From Actinomadura xylanilytica (GTDB lineage: Bacteria > Actinomycetota > Actinomycetes > Streptosporangiales > Streptosporangiaceae), in assembly GCF_030283145.1 (NCBI RefSeq), contig NZ_JASNWE010000005.1, positions 310,001 through 374,000 on the forward strand: a stretch of 64,000 nt of DNA, read 5' to 3'. Of the stretch, positions 55,890 through 63,898 are shown piece after piece. The position numbers and the translations under genes were made by a program. Each line of letters begins with the position of its first letter. The first letter of the stretch is position 1. The notes under the pieces are model-generated. The model saw nothing but the letters and a program-made list of their open reading frames with translations, had not been told where the DNA came from and did no database searches.

Positions 55890-57125
55890 CTAGCGGCGGA
55901 GGTTCACCGGCAGGTGGCTGAGCCCGCGCAGGTTGTGGCCGGGCCGCCGCCGCGCCGGCCCGGCCGGCTCCACCGCGGAGAAGTCGGTCACCAGGCAGGC
56001 CAGCAGCTCGGCGAGGACGAGCCGGCCGAGGTGCGCCCCGAGGCAGAAGTGGACGCCCCCGCCGAACGACAGCGAGGGGCCCTCGTCGCGGGTCACGTCG
56101 ACGCGGTCGGGATCGGTGAAGCGCTCCGGGTCGCGGTTGGCCGCGCCCTGGATCCCGATCACGATCTGCCCGGCGGTGAGCTCGACGCCGGCCACCGTGC
56201 AGGGGGTCAGCGCCGTGCGCGGATTGAGGTTCAGCGGCGGATCGAGGCGCGCGAGCTCCTCCACCGCGCGCGGGATGCGCCCCGGATCCTCGCGCAGCAG
56301 CGCGAGCTGGTCGGGATGCGACAGGAGGATGGCCATGGAGTTGCTCATGAGGTTCACGGCGGTGTCGCTGCCGGCGTTCATCAGGTTGGCGGACGCCGCC
56401 ACCACCTCGACCTCTTCGAGCGTCCCGTCGCTCGCTGCCGCGGCGAGCCGGGTGAGCATGTCGTCGCGGGGCTCGCGGCGCCGCTCGGCCAGCAGTTCGG
56501 CGAAGTAGTCGGCCATGCGGATCTCGGCCGCGGCGGCGGCCGGCAGGTCGTCCGTCGCGGTGAGCGGGTCGAAGACCTTCATCGACTCGGGCGACAGCCG
56601 GGCGAGCTCGGCCCGGTCCCGCTCGGGGACGCCGAGCATGTCGCCGACCACCGCCGAGCCGAGGGGGGAGGCGACCGTCCGGACGAAATCGCCCCCCGGC
56701 CGGTCGGCGAGCCCTTCGAGCAGCCGCCGGGCGGTGTCGCGGACGGTCTTCCTGAGCTGCTCCACGTGGTAGGGCGTGAAGGCGGACGCGATCGGACGGC
56801 GCATCCGGGTGTGCAGCGGCGGGTTGGCGAACACCATGGTCCGCTTCCAGCGGGCCATCACCGGTTCGAGGAGGTCCGGGGGGAGGTTCGTGAGGTGCTG
56901 CACCGACTCCTCGCCGCGGCCGAGCCGCCGGTCGCGCAGGGCGGCGTCGACGTCGGCGTAGCGCGACAGCACCACCATGCCGGTCTCGGTACAGAAAACT
57001 GGAGCGTTCTCGTGCAGCCAGCGATAATGCTCCGCCGGATCCTCGTCCACCGGATTCTGGAGGATCCGGAAGAAGACGAGCTCGGCCTGGTCGTCCGGGA
57101 TGGCCTGATCGTGAAGGGTGTCCAC
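55890..57125 (-). CDS. Cytochrome P450 of the cluster
   Basis: 411 aa. I-helix LMNAGSDTAVNLMS (251-255 AGSDT), K-helix EELARLDPP with Glu290 and Arg293, and FGGGVHFCLGAHLGRLV with heme Cys361. NPPLHTRMRRPIASAFTP is the C-helix. This is the usual actinomycete tailoring type (CYP105/107-like). It lacks a neighbouring ferredoxin gene. It opens the minus-strand operon; its promoter faces the methyltransferase at 57278 across the shared motif at 57.2 kb. Confidence 0.9.
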   Translation of the reverse strand: MDTLHDQAIPDDQAELVFFRILQNPVDEDPAEHYRWLHENAPVFCTETGMVVLSRYADVDAALRDRRLGRGEESVQHLTNLPPDLLEPVMARWKRTMVFANPPLHTRMRRPIASAFTPYHVEQLRKTVRDTARRLLEGLADRPGGDFVRTVASPLGSAVVGDMLGVPERDRAELARLSPESMKVFDPLTATDDLPAAAAAEIRMADYFAELLAERRREPRDDMLTRLAAAASDGTLEEVEVVAASANLMNAGSDTAVNLMSNSMAILLSHPDQLALLREDPGRIPRAVEELARLDPPLNLNPRTALTPCTVAGVELTAGQIVIGIQGAANRDPERFTDPDRVDVTRDEGPSLSFGGGVHFCLGAHLGRLVLAELLACLVTDFSAVEPAGPARRRPGHNLRGLSHLPVNLRR

Positions 57126-57210
57126 CGTGGAACTCCTGTCAGTCGCCCGGTCTGGGCCTCCGTCTCCGCGCTCGGCCCGGCCGTCGGATCACGACATCCG
57201 AACATTATCC

Positions 57211-57231
57211 ATTCACTTGAAAAATGTCTAG
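57211..57231 (+). promoter_or_regulatory. Shared cluster motif, third site
   Basis: ATTCACTTGAAAAATG followed by TCTAG matches 17 of 21 bases at 61644-61664. It is 47 bp upstream of the methyltransferase start at 57278 and can also serve the divergent P450 unit. The gap is AT-richer than its neighbours. Confidence 0.5.
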
Positions 57232-57277
57232 CATTGCAGGGATCGAGCAACCCGTCCCGAACGAGGAGGCAGGCCGG

Positions 57278-58132
57278 ATGACCATGGAGGCGGCACGTGA
57301 GCGGCAGCGGGTGGAGTGGGCGCTGTGCGCCTCGGCCTGGCGGCGCCACCGCACCAGCTTCACCGAGCCCGGCCGGGAGATCACCGAGCGGATGCTGCGC
57401 CTGGCCGCACCCCGGGCCGGTCAGCGCGTACTGGACCTGGCCTGCGGGGTCGGCAACCCGGCCTTCGACCTCGCCCGGCTGGTCGGGCCCGAGGGCCGCG
57501 TCCTCGGCCTGGACCTCAGCGGGCCGATGGTGGCGGAGGCGCGCACGCTGGCGGCCGAACTCGGCGCGGCCAACGTCGAGTTCCGCACGATCCCCGGCGA
57601 GCATGAGCTGGGCGTCCCCGCGGGCGGCTTCGACGTCGCGACCTGCCGGGCCGGGCTCCAGTACATGCCCGACAGGCGGGGCGCCGTGCACGCGGTGCTG
57701 GCCGCGCTGCGGCCCGGTGGCCGCTTCGTCGCGATGACGCTCGGCTCCGCCGAGCGCTGCATGCCGTTCCAGCTCACCAACGGAATCGTGTCCCGGCACG
57801 TACCGCTGCCCACCGGCGGGGACGACGGCGACGGGCCCGTGGCGCTGTCGTCGCCGGCGGACCTCGCCGGCCTCCTCACCGGCGCGGGCTTCACCGGCGT
57901 GCGCACCGAGGTGTTCGAGGCGCCCATCTTCGAGGCCCCGGATCCGGCCGCCGCGTGGGCACTGTTCACCGAGACGGCCGGGCCCTTCATCCAGTTGCTG
58001 TCGTCGCTGCCGGACGAGACGCGGCGGGCGATCGATGAGGACGCCGAGCGGACCTTCGCCAAGGCGTTCCCGGACGGCCCTGTCCGCCCCACCGGCGAGA
58101 TCCTCCTGGTCAGCGGAGACAAGCCGGAGTGA
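57278..58132 (+). CDS. Class I SAM methyltransferase
   Basis: 284 aa from ATG 57278 after GAGGAGGCAGGCCGG. VEWALCASAWRRHRTSFTEP precedes motif I RVLDLACGVGNPAFDLARLV. VLGLDLSGPMVAEARTLAAE, FDVATCRAGLQYMPDRRGAV, then ALRPGGRFVAMTLGSAERCM complete the fold. SPADLAGLLTGAGFTGVRTE is similar to the methyltransferase at 45.6 kb, so the two may be duplicates with different targets. It ends in a strong hairpin. Confidence 0.87.
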   Translation: MTMEAARERQRVEWALCASAWRRHRTSFTEPGREITERMLRLAAPRAGQRVLDLACGVGNPAFDLARLVGPEGRVLGLDLSGPMVAEARTLAAELGAANVEFRTIPGEHELGVPAGGFDVATCRAGLQYMPDRRGAVHAVLAALRPGGRFVAMTLGSAERCMPFQLTNGIVSRHVPLPTGGDDGDGPVALSSPADLAGLLTGAGFTGVRTEVFEAPIFEAPDPAAAWALFTETAGPFIQLLSSLPDETRRAIDEDAERTFAKAFPDGPVRPTGEILLVSGDKPE

Positions 58133-58197
58133 CCGCCACAGGCGGCCGGACCGCCCACGGTCTGGTGAGCCTGGTCCGGTGTGCGCCCGATCTGGCG

Positions 58198-58237
58198 GGC
58201 CCGGGCCGGGGCACCGCGTGGTGCCCCGGCCCGGGCC
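58198..58237. terminator. Bidirectional terminator hairpin
   Basis: GGCCCGGGCCGGGGCACC (58198-58215) and GGTGCCCCGGCCCGGGCC (58220-58237) are exact inverted repeats of 18 bp with the loop GCGT. It lies 5 bp past the end of the minus-strand methyltransferase gene and 66 bp past the plus-strand one. Confidence 0.8.
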
Positions 58238-58241
58238 GCCG

Positions 58242-59042
58242 TCAGGGTTTGCGGCCGACCGCGGCGTAGGCCATGACCCGCGCCTTCGGCATGCCCGGCT
58301 CGTCGCCCGGCTCGGGGCGCCACTGCGGCAGGAAGACCACGCCCGGGTCGACCGTCTCGAACCCCGCGAGGAAGCCCGCGACCTCCTGGCGGGTCCGCAT
58401 GTAGGCGGCGCTCTGCCGGTCCTGCGACAGGTCGGTCATTGATTTGACGTGCTGCGGGATGGCCTCGTCGGTCCCGTGCGACAGGACCAGGCGGCTGCCC
58501 GGGGCCATGATGTCGCGGTAGCGCGCGACCAGGCCCAGCGGGTCGCCGGAGTCGGGCACGTAGTGCAGGACGCCGAGCATCAGCACCGCGATCGGCTCGC
58601 TCCAGTCGAGCAGCCGGGCGGCCTCGGGCGTGGACAGCAGCCCGTCCTGGTCGAGCAGGTCGCCCCGCACCATCGCCGTCCGGTCGTGGCCGGCCAGGAT
58701 GTCGCGGCCGTAGGCGACCGCGGTCGGGTCCACGTCGGCGTACAGCACCCGGGAGCCCGCCCGCGTCCGCTCCGCGATCTCGTGGACGGTGCCGACGGTC
58801 GGGATGCCCGATCCGATGTCGAGGAACTGCCTGATCCCGGCCTCGGCGCAGTACCGGACCGCCCGGCCCAGGAAGCCGCGGTTCAGCCGGGCCACCACCG
58901 GCGCCTCGGGCACGGTCTCGATCATCTTGCGGGCGAACTCCCGGTCGACCGGGTAGTTGTGGTCGCCGCCCAGGTAGTAGTCGTAGACGCGGGCCACGCT
59001 GGCCCGTTCCGCGGTCGCCGGTTCGGATGTCGGGTGGTCCAT
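58242..59042 (-). CDS. DUF574/Methyltransf_19 SAM methyltransferase
   Basis: 266 aa from ATG 59042. ERASVARVYDYYLGGDHNYP is the family-defining start. RQFLDIGSGIPTVGTVHEIA (motif I) is followed by VLYADVDPTAVAYGRDILAG, then VLMLGVLHYVPDSGDP and GSRLVLSHGTDEA. The family is widespread in actinomycetes and is often in biosynthetic clusters; targets are largely unknown. It is followed upstream by the SnoaL-like gene on the same strand, 54 bp away. Confidence 0.9.
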   Translation of the reverse strand: MDHPTSEPATAERASVARVYDYYLGGDHNYPVDREFARKMIETVPEAPVVARLNRGFLGRAVRYCAEAGIRQFLDIGSGIPTVGTVHEIAERTRAGSRVLYADVDPTAVAYGRDILAGHDRTAMVRGDLLDQDGLLSTPEAARLLDWSEPIAVLMLGVLHYVPDSGDPLGLVARYRDIMAPGSRLVLSHGTDEAIPQHVKSMTDLSQDRQSAAYMRTRQEVAGFLAGFETVDPGVVFLPQWRPEPGDEPGMPKARVMAYAAVGRKP

Positions 59043-59095
59043 GTGCGCGCTCCAGGCCGGAGGGACGGGGGGGCGGAGAGCGGCGGCGCCCGGCG

Positions 59096-59497
59096 TCAGC
59101 CGAGGGCCGCGGCCCGGTCCTGGAAGAACTCGTCGGCCCGGTACTGGTCGGCGCAGAAGTGGGTGCCGGAGACGATCCGGCCGCCGGCGAACCTCCAGAC
59201 GACGCACCACTCCATCTCGTAGTCGACGCCCTCCTCCACGCTCCAGGTGCGCTGGCCCTCGATGACGGCGCCGTCGTTCACGCCCGAGACGTACTGTTCG
59301 CCGCGCACCTTGTACTTGCCCATCTCGTCGAAGAAGGCGACGACCTCCTTGACGCCCTTCTTGGTGCCGCTGAGCGGGTTGCGCCCGGGGAAGTGCCACT
59401 GCACGTCCTCGGCCACGACCTTGCCGAGGGCCTCGAGGTCGTGGTCGCCGTAGGCGGCGAAGAACCGGTCGATGATCTCCAGGTTGGGGTGTGACAT
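59096..59497 (-). CDS. SnoaL/NTF2-like protein
   Basis: 133 aa, one NTF2-like cone fold. IIDRFFAAYGDHDLEALGKV, then EDVQWHFPGRNPLSGTKKG, VVAFFDEMGKYKVRG and WRFAGGRIVSGTHFCADQ. SnoaL relatives catalyse aldol cyclisation, epoxide opening or isomerisation in polyketide pathways. Without a polyketide synthase here the substrate is open. The ATG follows GGAGGT. It is cotranscribed with the DUF574 methyltransferase and possibly the ABC genes. Confidence 0.85.
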   Translation of the reverse strand: MSHPNLEIIDRFFAAYGDHDLEALGKVVAEDVQWHFPGRNPLSGTKKGVKEVVAFFDEMGKYKVRGEQYVSGVNDGAVIEGQRTWSVEEGVDYEMEWCVVWRFAGGRIVSGTHFCADQYRADEFFQDRAAALG

Positions 59498-59566
59498 GCG
59501 GGTACCTCCTTGGCTCGGCCGCGGCGGGACGTGCTCCGCGCCGCGGGGTCGGTGGCGTCGCGCGGG

Positions 59567-60433
59567 TCAGCGCTCCTTGTTGTACAGCCGTACGGTGAGC
59601 GACCCGAAGACGACGATGAGCACGGCATAGGCCAGGAAGGCCGTGCCGATCTGCGTCGCGGTGACCGAGCCGCTCATCAGGCCGCGCACCGCCGTCACCG
59701 TGCGGGTGACGGGGTTGACGTTGACGACGGCCTGGAGCCAGCCCGGCATGCTGCGCGTCGAGACGAAGATGTTGCTGCAGAACAGCAGGGGGAACACCCC
59801 GAGCCCGCTCAGGGTCATGATCGTCTGCGGCTGGTGCACCACCAGGCCGAGCGCCGTCCAGACCCAGGCCAGGCTGAAGGCGAAGACCTGGATCAGCGCC
59901 AGCGCGGCGACGACGCCGACGAACCCGCCGTGCGGGCGGAAGCCGAGCGCCAGGCCGAGCAGGACGGCCACGGTCGAGGCCATCAGGTAGCGGACGGTGT
60001 CGCTGAGCAGCTCGCCGACCAGGACCGACGGCCGCCAGATCGACATCGAGCGGAACCGGTCGTTGACGCCCTTGGAGATGTCGGTGTTCAGCGCCACCCC
60101 GGTGCTCATGCTGATCATCACCACCGTCAGCACCACGATGCCGGGCAGCAGGAACTGCACGTAGTCGTGGGTGGAGCCGGCGATCGCGCCACCGAACAGG
60201 AAGGTGAACACCAGCGTCACCATGACCGGGAACGCGATGGCGTCGAAGAGCTGCTGGGGGTCGTGCCTGACCTTCAGCAGGGCCCGCCTGCAGAAGGTCA
60301 GCGAGGCCGCGACGGCGCCCGGCCGGGGCGGTCGCGGGCCCGCGTCGAGAGCGGCGCGGAGCGCCTCGTCGACGGAGGGCCGGTCGGCGCCGCCGCCGTT
60401 CAGCGTGGTGGTGGTCGGGGTGCTCTGGCTCAT
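59567..60433 (-). CDS. DrrB-like ABC-2 transporter permease
   Basis: 288 aa. Six membrane segments, for example FDAIAFPVMVTLVFTFLFGG, YVQFLLPGIVVLTVVMISMS and LGVFPLLFCSNIFVSTRSMP. The motif GVNDRFRSMSIWRPSVLVGE is typical of ABC2_membrane drug exporters. It starts 4 bp inside the ATPase gene end, so the two are coupled. It should export the cluster product and give self-resistance. Confidence 0.9.
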   Translation of the reverse strand: MSQSTPTTTTLNGGGADRPSVDEALRAALDAGPRPPRPGAVAASLTFCRRALLKVRHDPQQLFDAIAFPVMVTLVFTFLFGGAIAGSTHDYVQFLLPGIVVLTVVMISMSTGVALNTDISKGVNDRFRSMSIWRPSVLVGELLSDTVRYLMASTVAVLLGLALGFRPHGGFVGVVAALALIQVFAFSLAWVWTALGLVVHQPQTIMTLSGLGVFPLLFCSNIFVSTRSMPGWLQAVVNVNPVTRTVTAVRGLMSGSVTATQIGTAFLAYAVLIVVFGSLTVRLYNKER

Positions 60434-61431
60434 GCCGCGTCCTCCTCGCCGGTGGCGACGGCGTCGTCGGCGCGGTGCCCCGTCAGCGCGAGGAAGACCT
60501 CGTCGAGGCTCGGCGGGCCGAAGGTGTAGTCGATGAGCGCGACGCCGGAGCGGGCCAGCTCGGCCAGCGCCCGCGCGACGCGCTCGCCGCCGTCGGAGCC
60601 CGTGTCGACGGGGACGCCCGCGGTCAGGGTCGCCGGGTCGGAGCCGGTGTGCACGGCGACGCCGAGGGTCTCGCCCAGCGCCCGGACGGCGTCGGGGCGC
60701 CGCCCGGGGTCGGCCAGGCGCACGTGCACCGCGCTGGAACCGACCGACGCCTTGAGCTCGGCGGCGGTGCCGTCGGCGATGATCTTCCCTCGGTCGATCA
60801 CCGCGATCTGGTCGGCCAGCTCGTCGGCCTCGTCGAGGCGCTGGGTGGTGAGCAGCACGGTGGTGCCGGCCGCGACGATCGCGCGGACGATGTCCCAGAC
60901 GTGGTTGCGGCTGTGCGGGTCGAGGCCGGCGGTCGGCTCGTCGAGGAAGAGCAGGTCGGGCGGGACGATGATGCTCGCGGCGATGTCGAGCCGGCGGCGC
61001 ATGCCCCCCGAGTACTTCTTGGCGGGCCGCCCCGCCGCCTCGGTCAGGTCGAAGGCCGCCAGCAGCTCCTCGGCGCGGCTGCGCGCCCGCGCCCGCGGGT
61101 GGCCGAGCAGCCGGGCCAGCATGACGAGGTTCTCCGCGCCGCTGAGATCGTCGTCGACGGAGGCGAACTGGCCGGTCAGGCTCACCCGGCCGCGCACGGT
61201 GTCGGCCTCGCGCACCACGTCGTGCCCGAAGACGCGGGCCTGGCCGGCGCTCGGGCGCAGCAGCGTGGCGAGCATCCGGATCGTGGTGGTCTTGCCGGCG
61301 CCGTTCGGCCCGAGGAAGCCGTGCACCGAGCCGGCGCGCACCGCGAGGTCGACGCCGTCGACCGCGCGGGTCTCACCGAAGACCTTGACCAGGCCCGACG
61401 TCTCGATGGCGAGATCGGTGCGGGAATCCAA
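60430..61431 (-). CDS. DrrA-like ABC transporter ATP-binding protein
   Basis: 333 aa. Walker A FLGPNGAGKTTTIRML, Q-loop SLTGQFASVDDDLSG, signature KYSGGMRRRLDIAASI, Walker B LLFLDEPTAGLD, and H-loop region VLLTTQRLDEADEL. The C-terminal 90 residues hold the DrrA-specific domain ending YTFGPPSLDEVFLALTG. It energises the DrrB-like permease. Confidence 0.93.
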   Translation of the reverse strand: MDSRTDLAIETSGLVKVFGETRAVDGVDLAVRAGSVHGFLGPNGAGKTTTIRMLATLLRPSAGQARVFGHDVVREADTVRGRVSLTGQFASVDDDLSGAENLVMLARLLGHPRARARSRAEELLAAFDLTEAAGRPAKKYSGGMRRRLDIAASIIVPPDLLFLDEPTAGLDPHSRNHVWDIVRAIVAAGTTVLLTTQRLDEADELADQIAVIDRGKIIADGTAAELKASVGSSAVHVRLADPGRRPDAVRALGETLGVAVHTGSDPATLTAGVPVDTGSDGGERVARALAELARSGVALIDYTFGPPSLDEVFLALTGHRADDAVATGEEDAA

Positions 61432-61515
61432 GCCGTCCTCCCGGTGGACGTGGACGAGCGGGCGCGGCGGCCGGGTTCGCGCTGTGCTCCGGCGACTCGG
61501 CGGACGCGTCCTTGG

Positions 61516-61531
61516 CTATCTGAAAAGATAG
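61516..61531. promoter_or_regulatory. Inverted repeat upstream of the ABC exporter
   Basis: CTATCT-GAAA-AGATAG, 85 bp upstream of the ATPase start on the minus strand. It is in an AT-rich patch with TACTATCT as a possible -10 box on that strand. It may be the operator of the export genes. Confidence 0.4.
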
Positions 61532-61542
61532 TAGCAACAGCG

Positions 61543-61614
61543 ATGCGTGCCCGCATCCGGCGCACCGTAAAGGTGATCGGGGGCCTTAAAAATAACGCCT
61601 TCGCGGTGGAGTGA
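61543..61614 (+). CDS. Possible 23-aa peptide ORF
   Basis: ATG 61543 to TGA 61614 encodes MRARIRRTVKVIGGLKNNAF then AVE. It lies alone between the divergent ABC and glycosyltransferase genes. There is no good ribosome site. I list it because the cluster lacks a recognised scaffold source; on its own the evidence is weak. Confidence 0.15.
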   Translation: MRARIRRTVKVIGGLKNNAFAVE

Positions 61615-61644
61615 TAAGCCGGTCAAGTCGGCAAATGTTCCTCA

Positions 61645-61672
61645 TTGACTTGAATAATGATTAGTGTACTCT
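61645..61672 (+). promoter_or_regulatory. Promoter of the glycosyltransferase unit
   Basis: -35 TTGACT (61645-61650) and -10 TACTCT (61667-61672) with 16 bp between. The spacer holds TGAATAATGATTAG with the 9-bp palindrome TAATGATTA; TAATCATTA occurs at 33541-33553. A regulator sitting there would cover the promoter. Confidence 0.55.
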
Positions 61673-61710
61673 CGCTGGGAGTTTCGGTATCCGGGAAGGA
61701 TGGCCAGGCC

Positions 61711-62853
61711 ATGCGCGTGCTGTTCGCCGCCACTCCGCCGCTCAGCAAGGTGTTCGCGCTGGCGCCGCTCGCGTGGGCCTTCCGGGCGGCCGGCCACGAG
61801 GTCCTGATGACCTTCTCCGAGCAGACCGGGAAGGCCGCCGGGACCGGGCTCCAGATCATCGACGCCGCGCCCGGCACCAGCGGGAACGAACTGCTGGCGG
61901 AGATCTTCACGGCCCGGCCGGAGCTGGTCCGGCGATGGCTGGAACCGTTGGGCGACGACCCGTCGCCGCTCGCCCCCGGGGTGGCCGTGCTTAACCGGCC
62001 GTTCGTGCAGCGGACCGTCGAGCTGGCCGAACAGTGGCGCCCCGATCTGGTGGTGTTCGAACAATCGGCCCCTTATGGCCTGATCGCCGCCGCCCGGATC
62101 GGAGTGCCCGCCGTCCAGCGCAATCTCGGCACCATCCGAACGGGCGGTCTGCACGCGGCGACCGCGGCGCAGCTGACCGATGTGCTCGACCGCTATGACA
62201 TCGCCGCTTTGCCCGATCCCGCGATGACCTTGGAATTCGTCCCGCCGAGCATGCTGCCCTTTCCCGAGCCCGAGGGCGCGTACATGCGCTACGTCCCTTA
62301 CACGGGCGGCGTCGTCGTGGGGGAGCGGCTGCCCGAGCCGGCGGGCCGCCCGCGCGTGGTGATCACGATGGGCGGCATCCGGCCCGGGATGCACGGGCTC
62401 GGCCCGCTGGAGGCGACGGTCGCCGCCGCGGGGCGGACCGACGCCGACTTCCTGCTGGCGCTGGGCGACGCCGATCCGGCGCCGCTGGGCGAGCTGCCGC
62501 CGAACGTCGTGCCGATCGGCTGGACCCCGCTCGACCTGCTGCTGCCGACCTGCGCGGCGGTCGTGCACCACGGCGGCGGCGGCACCGCCATGGCGGCCGT
62601 CGAGGCGGGCGTGCCGCAGCTCGTCGCGCTCGATCCCCGCTATCTCGGCCACAAGACCCTGGCCCCGGCGGTGGAGAAGGGTGGCGTGGGGTTGGTGACC
62701 CTCCAGGACGAGGTGACCGCCGCGACTCTGGAGCGGCTGCTCACCGACGAGAGCCTGCGGAAGGCGACCGCTGACGTCCGCGCGGAGTCGGCCGCGCTGC
62801 CCTCTCCGGCGGCCATGGTCCCGAGGCTGCTCGACCTCGCGCTCTCCGGATGA
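61711..62853 (+). CDS. EryCIII-like glycosyltransferase, second of the cluster
   Basis: 380 aa from ATG 61711. MRVLFAATPPLSKVFALAPL, AWAFRAAGHEVLMTFSEQTG, then RVVITMGGIRPGMHG, VVPIGWTPLDLLLPTCAAVV and HHGGGGTAMAAVEAGVPQL. The same family as the gene at 54.7 kb but on the other strand. The presence of two enzymes suggests two sugars or a disaccharide. The sugar ketoreductase gene follows after 55 bp. Confidence 0.88.
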   Translation: MRVLFAATPPLSKVFALAPLAWAFRAAGHEVLMTFSEQTGKAAGTGLQIIDAAPGTSGNELLAEIFTARPELVRRWLEPLGDDPSPLAPGVAVLNRPFVQRTVELAEQWRPDLVVFEQSAPYGLIAAARIGVPAVQRNLGTIRTGGLHAATAAQLTDVLDRYDIAALPDPAMTLEFVPPSMLPFPEPEGAYMRYVPYTGGVVVGERLPEPAGRPRVVITMGGIRPGMHGLGPLEATVAAAGRTDADFLLALGDADPAPLGELPPNVVPIGWTPLDLLLPTCAAVVHHGGGGTAMAAVEAGVPQLVALDPRYLGHKTLAPAVEKGGVGLVTLQDEVTAATLERLLTDESLRKATADVRAESAALPSPAAMVPRLLDLALSG

Positions 62854-62908
62854 GCACGCCGGGCGGCGCCGGCCGCCCGGTCCGATCGCGGGAAGGGAGA
62901 TCCGGGCG

Positions 62909-63898
62909 ATGTGCGAGCGCTCGCTTCGGTTCGGAGTCGTCGGCTGCGCCGACGTGGCCTGGCGCCATGTGCTGCCCGCCCTGGCCGAGTGCCCGTCCGC
63001 GCGGCTCGTGGCCGTCGCCAGCAGGACCGAGGCGCGGGCCCGCCGGTTCGCCGACCGGTTCGGGGGCGAGGCGGTGGTCGGTTACGAGCGGCTGCTCGGC
63101 CGCGGCGACATCGACGCGGTGTACATTCCGCTGCCGACCGGAATGCACGCCGAGTGGACGGGCCGCGCGCTAGAGGCGGGCAAGCACGTCCTGGTGGAGA
63201 AGACCCTGGCGACGAGCGTGCGGGAGGCCGACGAACTGGTGGCCCTGGCTGGGAGCCATGATCTCCGGCTGATGGAGAACCGCATGTTCGTCCACCATCC
63301 GCAGCACGAGACCGTCCGCCGGCTGGTGTCCGAGGGGGTCATCGGCGAGCTGAGGGTGTTCACCGCGGCGATGGCCATTCCGCCCCGGCCCGCCGACGAC
63401 ATCCGCTATGCCCCCGAGCTGGGCGGGGGCGCGCTGATGGACGTCGGCTTCTATCCGATCCACGCCGCGATGGCCTATCTCGGCGCACCGCTCGAGGTGG
63501 CGGGCGCGGTCCTGCACCATGATGCGGCCCGGGGCGTCGAGATCGGCGGCGACGTCCTACTGCGCGGCTCGGACGGCGCCGCGGCCCATCTCACCTTTGG
63601 CTTCCAGCACTTCTACCGGTCCCGCTACGAGCTGTGGGGCGGCCGAGGCCGCATCATCGTCGATCGCGCGTTCACGCCGCCGAAGACCTGGCAGCCGGTC
63701 GTCCGCATCGAGCGGCAGGACCGGGAGGAGACCCTCACCCTCCGGCCGAGCAACCACTACCTCAACACCCTCGAGGTCTTCGTCGCCTCGGTGCGCGGCG
63801 GCGGAGGGGACGCGGGGGCGCTGGAGGCCAGTGTGCGGGGCGTGGCGCTGATGGAGTCCGTCCGCGCGATCACTTCAGGGGACCTGACACCGCGGTGA
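62909..63898 (+). CDS. Gfo/Idh/MocA NDP-sugar 3-ketoreductase-like
   Basis: 329 aa; GGAAGGGAG precedes the ATG. The Rossmann start is RFGVVGCADVAWRHVLPALA, then VASRTEARARRFADRFG. VLVEKTLATSVREADELVAL carries the catalytic Lys of the EKP-type motif. LGGGALMDVGFYPIHAAMAY matches the C-terminal sheet. This type reduces 3-keto-deoxysugar nucleotides, so deoxysugar genes probably continue to the right. It overlaps the partial gene at the window edge by 29 bp. Confidence 0.88.
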   Translation: MCERSLRFGVVGCADVAWRHVLPALAECPSARLVAVASRTEARARRFADRFGGEAVVGYERLLGRGDIDAVYIPLPTGMHAEWTGRALEAGKHVLVEKTLATSVREADELVALAGSHDLRLMENRMFVHHPQHETVRRLVSEGVIGELRVFTAAMAIPPRPADDIRYAPELGGGALMDVGFYPIHAAMAYLGAPLEVAGAVLHHDAARGVEIGGDVLLRGSDGAAAHLTFGFQHFYRSRYELWGGRGRIIVDRAFTPPKTWQPVVRIERQDREETLTLRPSNHYLNTLEVFVASVRGGGGDAGALEASVRGVALMESVRAITSGDLTPR

